From: JBOGWA01 sp050693155
GTDB lineage: Bacteria > Actinomycetota > UBA4738 > CALAEC01
Direction: 5' to 3'
Assembly: GCA_050693155.1 (NCBI GenBank)
Contig: JBOGWA010000137.1
Location: forward strand, 1-27,602
DNA length: 27,602 bases
Part shown: in pieces, positions 20,727 to 27,225 of the stretch
Numbering within the stretch: position 1 is the first letter of the stretch
How the letters are laid out: every line of letters begins with the position of its first letter
Position numbers and translations under genes: made by a program
Notes under the pieces: generated by a model
Databases searched by the model: none
What the model saw: only the letters and a program-made list of their open reading frames with translations
What the model was told of the DNA's origin: nothing

Positions 20727-22230
20727 CGCCCCCCGCTCCCGCCATGAGGAGACCGACGCGCTCGCGCGTCGCGGCGCTTGCATCCACGATGTCCACCACC
20801 CGTCCGCGATACATCACCGCGATCCTGTCAGCGAGGGCGAAGACCTCGTCCAGCTCTGCGGACACGAGCAGGACGGCGGCGTTCCCGTCGCGCTGCTCGA
20901 CGATCCGTTCGTGGATGTAGGTCATGGACCCGACGTCGAGTCCTCGCGTCGGCTGAGACGCGACCAGCAGGCGGATCGGTCTCGAGAGCTCCCGCGCCAT
21001 GATGACCTTCTGTTGATTCCCGCCCGAAAGAGTCGACACGGGAACGCCCATGGACGGGGTGCGGATATCGAATCTCCTCGCGCGCTCCTCTGCCGTCGAT
21101 AGGACGACCTGCTCGTCGCGAATCCACCCTCGAGCGAACGGCGGAAGGTAGTAGGTGTTGAGTACCAGATTGTCGGCGACCGAAAACTCGGCGATGAGCC
21201 CGTCGCCGATTCGATCCTCGGGTACATGACCCACGCCGGCGCCGAACACGTTCCTGGGGCGAGCGCCGGTCAGATCCTGATCGCCGATGACGATCCGCCC
21301 ACCGGCCACAGATCGGAGACCGGTGACCGCTTCCACCAACTCGGTCTGCCCGTTTCCCTGCACCCCGGCGAGTCCGACGATCTCGCCGGCGCGAACTTGC
21401 AGCGAGACGCCGTCGACCGCGACCTGACCCCGATCGTCGACCATCACGAGGTCATCGATCCGGAGCACCGGCTCCCCGGGCTCGGCGGCCTCCTTTGCGA
21501 CGTGGAGGCGAACTTCGCGTCCGACCATCATCGACGCGAGCTGTTTCTCGGTCGTTTCCCGAGGGAGCGCCGTTCCGGCCACGCGACCCGCGCGAAGCAC
21601 CGTGATTCGGTCGGCAACCGCCAGCACCTCCTTCAGCTTGTGCGTGATGAAGATCACCGACTTCCCGGCGTCGCGGCATGACCTGAGAACGGAGAACAGC
21701 TCTTCGACCTCCTGGGGAGTGAGGACCGCGGTGGGCTCATCGAGGATGAGCACGTCGGCCTCCCGGTAGAGCGCCTTGACGATCTCGACGCGCTGCTCGA
21801 CCCCGACCGGCAAGTCCTCGACGAGCGCATCCGGATCGACGAAGAGGCCATAGCGCCGCGAGATTTCCTCGACCTTCCTCCGTGCGGCTCCTCGGTCGAG
21901 AAGGCCGAGCGGGCCCGTCTCTTCCAGGCCGAGAATGACGTTCTCCGTGACGGTGAAGACGGGGACGAGCATGAAGTGCTGGTGGACCATCCCGATCCCC
22001 GCGGCGATCGCGTCTCCCGGGCTCGAGAACTTGGCCAGGCGGCCGTCGACTCGAATCTCACCTTCGTCGGCCGAATACAGGCCGTAGAGGATGTTCATCA
22101 GTGTCGTCTTCCCGGCGCCGTTCTCGCCGAGGAGGGCGTGGATCTCCCCTCCGGCGACGTCGAGGTCGATGCCGTTGTTCGCGACGACCCCGGGGAACCG
22201 CTTGGTGATCCCGCGAAGCTCGAGTCTCAC
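20719..22230 (-). CDS. Nucleoside ABC transporter ATPase (two ABC domains)
   Basis: This 503-residue duplicated ATPase belongs to the sugar/nucleoside (CUT2/BMP) class. Domain 1 has Walker A GENGAGKTT (35-43), a signature-like LPVGVEQRVEIVKAL and Walker B LILDEPTAVL. Domain 2 has a degenerate Walker A (GVQGNGQTE), signature LSGGNQQKV and LLVASQPTRGLD. Degeneration of the second P-loop is normal in this class. The start is GTG 22230 without a Shine-Dalgarno sequence; a 32-bp palindrome lies just upstream, between it and the binding-protein gene. It powers uptake with permeases 1 and 2. Confidence 0.93.
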   Translation of the reverse strand: MRLELRGITKRFPGVVANNGIDLDVAGGEIHALLGENGAGKTTLMNILYGLYSADEGEIRVDGRLAKFSSPGDAIAAGIGMVHQHFMLVPVFTVTENVILGLEETGPLGLLDRGAARRKVEEISRRYGLFVDPDALVEDLPVGVEQRVEIVKALYREADVLILDEPTAVLTPQEVEELFSVLRSCRDAGKSVIFITHKLKEVLAVADRITVLRAGRVAGTALPRETTEKQLASMMVGREVRLHVAKEAAEPGEPVLRIDDLVMVDDRGQVAVDGVSLQVRAGEIVGLAGVQGNGQTELVEAVTGLRSVAGGRIVIGDQDLTGARPRNVFGAGVGHVPEDRIGDGLIAEFSVADNLVLNTYYLPPFARGWIRDEQVVLSTAEERARRFDIRTPSMGVPVSTLSGGNQQKVIMARELSRPIRLLVASQPTRGLDVGSMTYIHERIVEQRDGNAAVLLVSAELDEVFALADRIAVMYRGRVVDIVDASAATRERVGLLMAGAGGDG

Positions 22231-22240
22231 GGGAGGAAGA

Positions 22241-22272
22241 CGAACGACGCCGGCTCGAGCCGGCGTCGTTCG
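22241..22272. terminator. Perfect 32-bp palindrome between binding protein and ATPase genes
   Basis: A 16-bp arm beginning CGAACGACGCCGGCTC is followed at once by its exact reverse complement. In RNA it would make a hairpin of about 14 bp with a TCGA loop. It follows the binding-protein stop by 18 bases and precedes the ATPase start by 10. No long T run follows, so partial termination or mRNA stabilisation is likelier than full termination. Either would give more binding protein than membrane components. A DNA-binding site is the alternative. Confidence 0.7.
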
Positions 22273-22290
22273 CTCCTCATGTGAGTGTTC

Positions 22291-23361
22291 CTACTGGTAG
22301 TCCTTCGGAGAGACGGAGATCTCCCCGTCGATGATTCCTTGTCTGATCTTCTCGATCTCCTGCGCCAGATCGTCCGGAACGGCCGCTTCGAACTCGTGGA
22401 AGGGAGCGAGTCCCACTCCATCGTTCTCGAGCGTCCCCACGTACGTGCCGCCTTCGAACGTCCCATCCACGACCGCCTGCACGGATTCGAAGACCGCCAC
22501 ATCCATGTTCTTCAGGATGCTCGTCACGAAGAGCGAGCAAGAGTCGGCAACGCTCACGCAGCCGTCCGTGTCCACCCAGACAACGGCGTCCTCTTCCTTT
22601 GAGTCCTCAACGGCCGCCGTGGTTCCGCCCCCGACCGGGCCTGCGACCGGAAGGATGATGTCCGCGCCCTCTGCGATCAGGTCCTCGGTGGTCTGCCGTC
22701 CCTTGGCCTGATCCTCGAAGTCTCCCGTGAACAGTCCGGTCTCCCTGTCCGGGTCCCAACCCAGGACCTCGACGTCGGCTTTGTTTTGCTGGTTGTAGTA
22801 GTGCACGCCGGCCCACAGGCCGTCCATAAAGATCGTCACCGTCGGCAGCTGGATCCCACCGTACGTTCCGATCTTTCCCGTCTTCGACACGCCGGCGGCG
22901 AGATACCCGGCCAGAAACGCGGCCTGGTCCGTGGCAAACGTCAGCGCGAGGACGTTGTCGAGGGGCGGGTCGTAGGCGAAGTCCACGATCGCGAAGTTTT
23001 GATCGGGATTCGCTTCAGCGGCCGCCTGCGTCGCGTCGCCGAGCAGGAACCCGACCGTGATGATGATGTCGCAGCCGCGCTCGAGGAACGCATTGATGTT
23101 CGGTTCGTAGTCGGTCTGCTGCTGCGACTCGAGGAATGCGATCTCCACTCCCAGCTCCGTTTCCGACCGCTCGAGACCGGCGAAGGCGGTTTGGTTGAAG
23201 CTCCTGTCGTCGATCCCTCCGACGTCGGTAACTTGACACGCGAGGAAGTCGGCTCCGGGTTCCGCCTCCGGACTCGGCTCGGCCTCTCCTCCATTCCCGC
23301 ACGCGGTCGCGACGATCGAGAATGCGGCCACGGCAGAAAGCACCTTGAACCATTTGCTCAT
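22291..23361 (-). CDS. BMP family nucleoside-binding lipoprotein
   Basis: This 356-residue lipoprotein has lipobox VATAC (Cys21) after a basic, hydrophobic signal. It is followed by an acidic spacer (GNGGEAEPSPEAEPG) and the Bmp fold: VTDVGGIDDRSFNQTAFAGLE is the diagnostic nucleoside-binding start, with FLAGYLAAGVSKTGKIGTYGG, DILPVAG-like and VWVDTDGCV further on. Such proteins capture purine nucleosides outside the cell and deliver them to the ABC permeases. ATG 23361 has GGGGGAG upstream. A TAGAAT -10 (23417-23412) lies in the intergenic space shared with divergent upp. It is the first gene of the transporter operon. Confidence 0.93.
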   Translation of the reverse strand: MSKWFKVLSAVAAFSIVATACGNGGEAEPSPEAEPGADFLACQVTDVGGIDDRSFNQTAFAGLERSETELGVEIAFLESQQQTDYEPNINAFLERGCDIIITVGFLLGDATQAAAEANPDQNFAIVDFAYDPPLDNVLALTFATDQAAFLAGYLAAGVSKTGKIGTYGGIQLPTVTIFMDGLWAGVHYYNQQNKADVEVLGWDPDRETGLFTGDFEDQAKGRQTTEDLIAEGADIILPVAGPVGGGTTAAVEDSKEEDAVVWVDTDGCVSVADSCSLFVTSILKNMDVAVFESVQAVVDGTFEGGTYVGTLENDGVGLAPFHEFEAAVPDDLAQEIEKIRQGIIDGEISVSPKDYQ

Positions 23362-23411
23362 TCGGCTCCCCCTCTCCTGACGGTCTCGCGAGCGAAACCG
23401 TGCGCGGCGGC

Positions 23412-23439
23412 ATTCTAGTACCCGGGTCTGTTAGCCCAA
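23412..23439 (-). promoter_or_regulatory. Promoter of the nucleoside transporter operon
   Basis: TAGAAT (23417-23412) with TTGGGC (23439-23434) 16 bp upstream on the minus strand. The predicted leader is about 45 bases and contains the imperfect inverted repeat CGGTCTCGC/GCGAAACCG (23381-23400). Confidence 0.45.
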
Positions 23440-23460
23440 AAACCGGGAGACCGCAGCGCC

Positions 23461-23466
23461 TAGGAT
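23461..23466 (+). promoter_or_regulatory. -10 box of upp
   Basis: TAGGAT lies 10 bases before ATG 23477, so the upp mRNA would have almost no leader. No Shine-Dalgarno sequence is present. Confidence 0.4.
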
Positions 23467-23476
23467 TACTGACGCG

Positions 23477-24118
23477 ATGGGGCTCACCGTCGTCGACCAT
23501 CCGCTCGTCTTGCATCTGTTGACCACGCTCCGCGACGCGGCCACTCCTCCACAGGTCTTCCGCTCATTGACGAAGCCACTGGCCACAGCGCTGGTGCTCG
23601 AGGCCACGCGCGACCTGCCGACGAAAGTCGAGAGGGTCCGAACCCCGCTCGAGGATACGGAGGGCCGAGCGTTGGCGTCCGAGCTGGTCGCCGTTCCGAT
23701 CCTGCGAGCGGGCCTCGGGATGCTGGAGGCGGTGACGGACCTCTTCCCAGACGTGACGGTTGGCTACATCGGGCTCGAGCGAGAAGAGGAGACGCTTCTC
23801 CCCCGGTCGTACTACCGGAAGCTTCCCCCGATGGACGGCCGTCCGGTACTGCTCCTCGATCCGATGCTCGCGACAGGCGGCTCTGCGGTCGAGGCGTGCG
23901 ACGCCCTCAAGGAGGGCCGACCCTCGGAAATCCGGATGGTGTGCGTTGTCGCGGCGCCCGAGGGCGTCAAGGCAATGGAGGAAGCTCACCCCGACGTTTC
24001 GATCCTCTGCGCGGCGCTCGACAGGGAGTTAAACGACCGCGGCTACATCCTTCCCGGGCTCGGCGATTTCGGAGACCGCCTTTACGGAACGACCGAAACG
24101 GGGGGTTCGGGGGGATAG
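23477..24118 (+). CDS. upp: Uracil phosphoribosyltransferase
   Basis: This 213-residue enzyme makes UMP from uracil and PRPP in pyrimidine salvage. Family motifs are VDHPLVLHLLTTLRD at the start, VPILRAGLGM, the PRPP loop LDPMLATGGSA (128-137), DRGYILPGLGDFGDRLYGT near the end (188-205), and the uracil site in the same tail. The canonical protein ends soon after GDRLYGT; here eight residues, TETGGSGG, are added. The last codons and stop belong to a 25-bp sequence also found at the end of the permease 2 gene. It is divergent from the nucleoside transporter operon, which fits a shared salvage role. Confidence 0.95.
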   Translation: MGLTVVDHPLVLHLLTTLRDAATPPQVFRSLTKPLATALVLEATRDLPTKVERVRTPLEDTEGRALASELVAVPILRAGLGMLEAVTDLFPDVTVGYIGLEREEETLLPRSYYRKLPPMDGRPVLLLDPMLATGGSAVEACDALKEGRPSEIRMVCVVAAPEGVKAMEEAHPDVSILCAALDRELNDRGYILPGLGDFGDRLYGTTETGGSGG

Positions 24119-24123
24119 CTCGC
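24099..24123 (+). repeat. 25-bp repeat over the stop of upp
   Basis: C, G6, TTC, G6, ATAGCTCGC, identical to the minus strand of 18236-18212. It encodes GGSGG plus stop. With the following G4-T-G3 it has four G runs and might form a G-quadruplex. Confidence 0.85.
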
Positions 24124-24176
24124 CAGGGGTGGGAAGGCCGTTCTTCGTGGCGGCGAGCGGTCCCCCGATTAGAAGA

Positions 24177-24203
24177 CAAGGGTCCGGCAAAGCCGGACCC
24201 TTG
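24177..24203. terminator. Bidirectional terminator between upp and the SCP2-like gene
   Basis: CAAGGGTCCGGC (24177-24188) and GCCGGACCCTTG (24192-24203) make a perfect 12-bp stem with loop AAA. Short T-rich sequences follow on both strands (TTCGCT, TCTTCT). It separates the convergent upp and SCP2-like genes and is the strongest plain terminator here after the aroF one. Confidence 0.75.
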
Positions 24204-24219
24204 TTCGCTCCCCGTCGAT

Positions 24220-24603
24220 CTAGTACTCGACGTCGACGCCGGCGACGGCCTGGGGCATCGAGTTGAAGATCCCCTGAAGTTGCATGAGCTTCATGAGGTC
24301 GCCCGATACCTTCAGCTTCCCGCTCATGTACGCGGCGGTGCCGTTCAGCTCACTCTTGGCAAGCGCCACGGCGGTGTCGTAGTCCTGGGTGATCGTGGCC
24401 TCGGCGCCATCGAACTCGCCGATCTTCACCTCGGCCTGACCGTTCTCGAGGTTGAAGGAGTACTTGACCTCTCCGTCGGGCGTCGTGATCACCTGCTGGA
24501 GCTTGGCCGTCTGGCTGCCCGCCGCCTGCTTGAAGGCGTCGTTCGCGTTGAGCGCCTCGGTCACAGCCGAAGCCCACTCCTCAGACAGAAACTTCACACC
24601 CAT
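24220..24603 (-). CDS. SCP2 sterol-binding domain protein
   Basis: This 127-residue single-domain protein starts MGVKFLSEEWASAVTEALNA. It continues with VKYSFNLENGQAEVKIGEFDGAEATITQDYDTAVALAKSELNG and AAYMSGKLKVSGDLMKLMQLQGIF, the typical SCP2 pattern of strands followed by the lipid-cavity helices. Bacterial stand-alone SCP2 proteins bind lipids or acyl-CoA; the ligand is unknown. ATG 24603 is chosen for its AAGGAGG seven bases upstream; the longer frame to 24678 lacks this. It appears monocistronic, ending at the shared terminator. Confidence 0.88.
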   Translation of the reverse strand: MGVKFLSEEWASAVTEALNANDAFKQAAGSQTAKLQQVITTPDGEVKYSFNLENGQAEVKIGEFDGAEATITQDYDTAVALAKSELNGTAAYMSGKLKVSGDLMKLMQLQGIFNSMPQAVAGVDVEY

Positions 24604-24674
24604 TCGCGTGCCTCCTTCGTCGAGGTGCGGTGCGAAGTATTGCCGTTCTGATGACCGCCGGTCAATCCGGACAG

Positions 24675-25070
24675 TCACTTACGAGCGGCCTCCCGTCGAG
24701 TCTTTAGAGCGCGTTTGAAGGCGAGAATGTCGTCGAGGGCCCAGATTCGTCCGCCCGCCAGCGACTCGATCGGTTCCGGAAATCTGCCCCGGTTGAGGTA
24801 CGTGATGACGTGGCGCTTGTCCCAGCCGATGACCTCCGCGGCTTCTGCGACGCCGAGGAGCTTGGGCAGGACCTCGACGATCATCACCGGTTCCGCCACG
24901 GATTTCGATCGGGGGCTCCTCGAGCGAACGGCCTCTCGAAGCTTCCGGACCGACGCTTCCAGGGTCCTCGCGGTCACCGTCACGCGCGGATCCTGGGCGT
25001 GGCCCTGCCAGCGGCCGGGTCCCTCCTGCCGAACGATCCCCCGCACTTCCTTCGGGCGACGAGCGGTCAT
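24675..25070 (-). CDS. DNA-binding protein with HicB-like N-terminus and AlpA-type HTH
   Basis: This is a 131-residue protein. Residues about 12-50 (EGPGRWQGHAQDPRVTVTARTLEASVRKLREAV) resemble the partial RNase H-like fold of HicB antitoxins. Residues 68-121 (LLGVAEAAEVIGWDKRHVITYLNRGRFPEPIESLAGGRIWALDDILAFK) are an AlpA/excisionase-like HTH. HicB proteins with a C-terminal DNA-binding domain are known, but no HicA-like toxin is next to it. It may be a stand-alone regulator, an orphan antitoxin or an excisionase relative. A TATGAT -10 (25085-25080) ends 9 bases before ATG 25070, so translation is probably leaderless. Confidence 0.75.
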   Translation of the reverse strand: MTARRPKEVRGIVRQEGPGRWQGHAQDPRVTVTARTLEASVRKLREAVRSRSPRSKSVAEPVMIVEVLPKLLGVAEAAEVIGWDKRHVITYLNRGRFPEPIESLAGGRIWALDDILAFKRALKTRREAARK

Positions 25071-25079
25071 GTTGACGAC

Positions 25080-25085
25080 ATCATA
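25080..25085 (-). promoter_or_regulatory. -10 box of the HTH gene
   Basis: TATGAT on the minus strand ends 9 bases before ATG 25070, without a Shine-Dalgarno sequence. No clear -35 is seen. Confidence 0.5.
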
Positions 25086-25209
25086 CAGTGGAAGCGCCCA
25101 CCATCAACGAGGGCCCGCCGGTTCGGAATCGATCGGGCATCGAGTCGGAACGCCCCGCGCATCGACAGCACCGGGCGCAAGCCAGCACTGCTCCCGTAGA
25201 TCTGACGCT

Positions 25210-25239
25210 GGAACCCCCCTGTACGTGGCAGTGTAGAAG
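25210..25239 (+). promoter_or_regulatory. Candidate promoter of the ECF sigma operon
   Basis: GGAAC (25210-25214) resembles an ECF-type -35, and GTGTAG/TAGAAG (25231-25239) sits just before GTG 25246. If GGAAC is real the operon may be autoregulated. Spacing from GGAAC to a usual ECF -10 is not exact, and TAGAAG could instead be a housekeeping -10 giving a leaderless transcript. Confidence 0.35.
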
Positions 25240-25245
25240 AGGCAG

Positions 25246-25824
25246 GTGGGGAGCCGACCACTGGATGATTCGGAGCTCATCGAGCGTGCGCGGAAAGGTG
25301 ACGTGACCGCCTATGAGGAACTCGTCCGCCGCTATCAGCATGTGGCGGTCCGCATCGCCTATGTCGTCGGCGGTTCATTCGAAGCGGAGGATGCCGTACA
25401 GGAGGCGTTCATCAAGGCCTACCGCGCGCTCGATGGCTTTCGCAAAGGGGCCGCGTTCCGTCCGTGGCTGCTCCGCATCGTCGCGAACGAGGCTCGCAAC
25501 CGAAGAAGGGCGGCCGGACGCCGGGAGCGGCTCGCGCTCCGAGTCACTGACGAGCGCCCCTCGGGGGATGCGGCTCCATCCCCCGAGGTGGCATCACTCC
25601 AGGAGGAGGAACGAGCAATCCTGATGGAGGCCATCAACCAGCTGCGCGAGGAAGACCGCCTCGTCATCGCCTACCGCTTCTTCCTGGAGCTCTCCGAACA
25701 GGAGATGGCGGAGATCCTCGGAGTCGCGCGCGGCACCGTGAAATCCAGGCTCTCGCGAGCCCTCGAGCGGCTTCGCGCATCGGTCGGCACCGCGTCGATC
25801 TCAAGAACGGGAACTGCGCAATGA
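25246..25824 (+). CDS. ECF (extracytoplasmic function) RNA polymerase sigma factor
   Basis: This 192-residue sigma70 relative has only regions 2 and 4. Region 2 lies at about 10-75 (ELIERARKGDVTAYEELVRRYQ...AEDAVQEAFIKAYRALDGF) and region 4 at about 125-178 (LREEDRLVIAYRFFLELSEQEMAEILGVARGTVKSRLSRALERL). A short polar linker joins them. It directs RNA polymerase to a small stress or envelope regulon when released by its anti-sigma factor. GTG 25246 is chosen as the first start compatible with region 2. Its stop overlaps the start of the next gene as ATGA, coupling it to the anti-sigma-like protein. Confidence 0.93.
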   Translation: MGSRPLDDSELIERARKGDVTAYEELVRRYQHVAVRIAYVVGGSFEAEDAVQEAFIKAYRALDGFRKGAAFRPWLLRIVANEARNRRRAAGRRERLALRVTDERPSGDAAPSPEVASLQEEERAILMEAINQLREEDRLVIAYRFFLELSEQEMAEILGVARGTVKSRLSRALERLRASVGTASISRTGTAQ

Positions 25825-26600
25825 CCGGGCCGCGAGTGCAGGGGGGGCAACTCGAGCGGCGTCTCGGCGACCTCGGTCGCGGCCTGGCCTATCCCGAGGC
25901 CCGCGACCTCGCCCCGATGGTCGTGGCGCGAATTCGCCAGATGCCCGCTCCCACCCGGCGTCTCGTCCCGGTTCCGATGTTTCAGATGCGCCGAACCGCG
26001 GTCCTTGCCGCAGCGGCCGCTCTCCTCGTTGCCGGCGCGGCGACTGCGGGGGTGTTCGCGATCCGGGGTGTGAAGATCCGTGTCCTCCCGACGCCTCCGG
26101 TCGTCCCGTCCATCGTGCCCGGCGAGAACCTTGCCCTCGGTGAGCCCGTCACCCTCGCCGAGGCGCGATCCGGCGTCGAGTTCTCCGTCCTCATTCCGGG
26201 AGCGTTCGGAGCACCCGACCAGGTCTTCCTGGACCGTTTGATCCCGGGGGGCCGAGCCACCCTCGTCTACCTCCCCCGCCAAGGGCTGCCGAAAGACCGG
26301 CTCACCGGCCTCGGCATGATCCTCACCGAATTCGTCGGTTCGACCGACGAGGACTTCATCCTGAAGGGGGCAGGTCCGGGCACGAGCGTCGACCAGGTCC
26401 AAGTCGCTGGGGCGCCAGGGCTCTGGATCGAGGGCGATCCCCACTCGGTCCTCTACCGGGACCAGCGAGGTCAGCCCCTTGGAGATTCCATCCGCCTCGC
26501 CGGCAACGTCCTCCTGTGGCAGGCAGGCGACCTCACTCTTCGCCTCGAGGCAGACATCAGTCGCTCCCGGGCCATCCGTATTGCGGAATCCGTCGGCTAG
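25821..26600 (+). CDS. Putative anti-sigma factor with one transmembrane helix
   Basis: This 259-residue protein has a short cytosolic N-terminal region (1-57), one TM helix at about 59-81 and an extracytoplasmic C-terminal domain. The C-terminal part (VTLAEARSGVEFSVLIPGAFG...LWIEGDPHSVLY) resembles the DUF4367-type sensor domain found in transmembrane anti-sigma factors. The classical HxxxCxxC zinc anti-sigma motif is absent, so inhibition of the sigma factor is inferred from the ATGA overlap and topology. It would hold the sigma factor at the membrane until an outside signal acts. Confidence 0.75.
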   Translation: MTGPRVQGGQLERRLGDLGRGLAYPEARDLAPMVVARIRQMPAPTRRLVPVPMFQMRRTAVLAAAAALLVAGAATAGVFAIRGVKIRVLPTPPVVPSIVPGENLALGEPVTLAEARSGVEFSVLIPGAFGAPDQVFLDRLIPGGRATLVYLPRQGLPKDRLTGLGMILTEFVGSTDEDFILKGAGPGTSVDQVQVAGAPGLWIEGDPHSVLYRDQRGQPLGDSIRLAGNVLLWQAGDLTLRLEADISRSRAIRIAESVG

Positions 26601-26634
26601 GGAACCGCGGCGAGCCGAGCAGTGTACTAGAGGC

Positions 26635-27225
26635 ATGAGCACCGGATTGGGCCGCGGCGCGCTTAGCCTGGCGGCCCTCGCGGTCCTCTGGATTCCGGCC
26701 GTCGCCGGAGCGAAGGGACCGGCGATCACCCTCGAATCGAACCCTCTTCGGCCGAAGGCAGGAGCACCGGCCACGATCACACTACGAACCTGGGAGTGGA
26801 CCCCGTCGGGGGAAGCCGACATGTCCAGGCCGTGGGCCTTCTTCAGCGCGCGGCAGCTTTCGGACTCCGTTCACGGTGAGGTCCTCGCCGTGTACCCGCC
26901 CGGCTATCCGGCGCGGAACTCCGCCTTTCTCGAGGAGGATGGATACGCGCTCTCCTTTCGGAAAGTCGGGGCGGCCGTCTTCGAGTCCACGATGAGCTTC
27001 CCCACGCCCGGGCGATGGATCATTGCCTGGGTCGGCTCGACGATTGGGTACGAAGAGCTCGTGGTTGAAGTGCGGCCCGTGGAGAACAGCAATCCCTCCG
27101 ACACATCGCTCGGCCTCGGGCGAGCCGTCGGGCTCGGGGGGGCCGCAATCGCCACCGCGGGCACGGTGGTCCTCGCGTTTCTCAAGAGACGACCAACCAG
27201 CCGAGAGAAGGGAGGCAGGAGATGA
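26635..27225 (+). CDS. Secreted, C-terminally anchored beta-sandwich protein
   Basis: This 196-residue protein has a signal peptide (GALSLAALAVLWIPAVAGA, cleaved near residue 26). An extracytoplasmic domain of about 110 residues follows (ITLESNPLRPKAGAPATITLRTW...TPGRWIIAWVG), resembling YtkA/CopC/FixH-type Ig-like folds. A C-terminal TM (GGAAIATAGTVVLAFL) and a basic tail complete it. No specific function is known. ATG 26635 follows the anti-sigma stop by 34 bases, and the stop overlaps the start of the cupredoxin gene (ATGA). Adjacent cupredoxin suggests a copper or redox role in the envelope. Confidence 0.7.
   Translation: MSTGLGRGALSLAALAVLWIPAVAGAKGPAITLESNPLRPKAGAPATITLRTWEWTPSGEADMSRPWAFFSARQLSDSVHGEVLAVYPPGYPARNSAFLEEDGYALSFRKVGAAVFESTMSFPTPGRWIIAWVGSTIGYEELVVEVRPVENSNPSDTSLGLGRAVGLGGAAIATAGTVVLAFLKRRPTSREKGGRR

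Noticed and set aside
24100..24132. G-quadruplex at the end of upp
   Set aside because: Four G runs exist, but loop lengths are uneven and one is long; kept only as a remark under the 25-bp repeat, since sequence alone does not support it as a feature.
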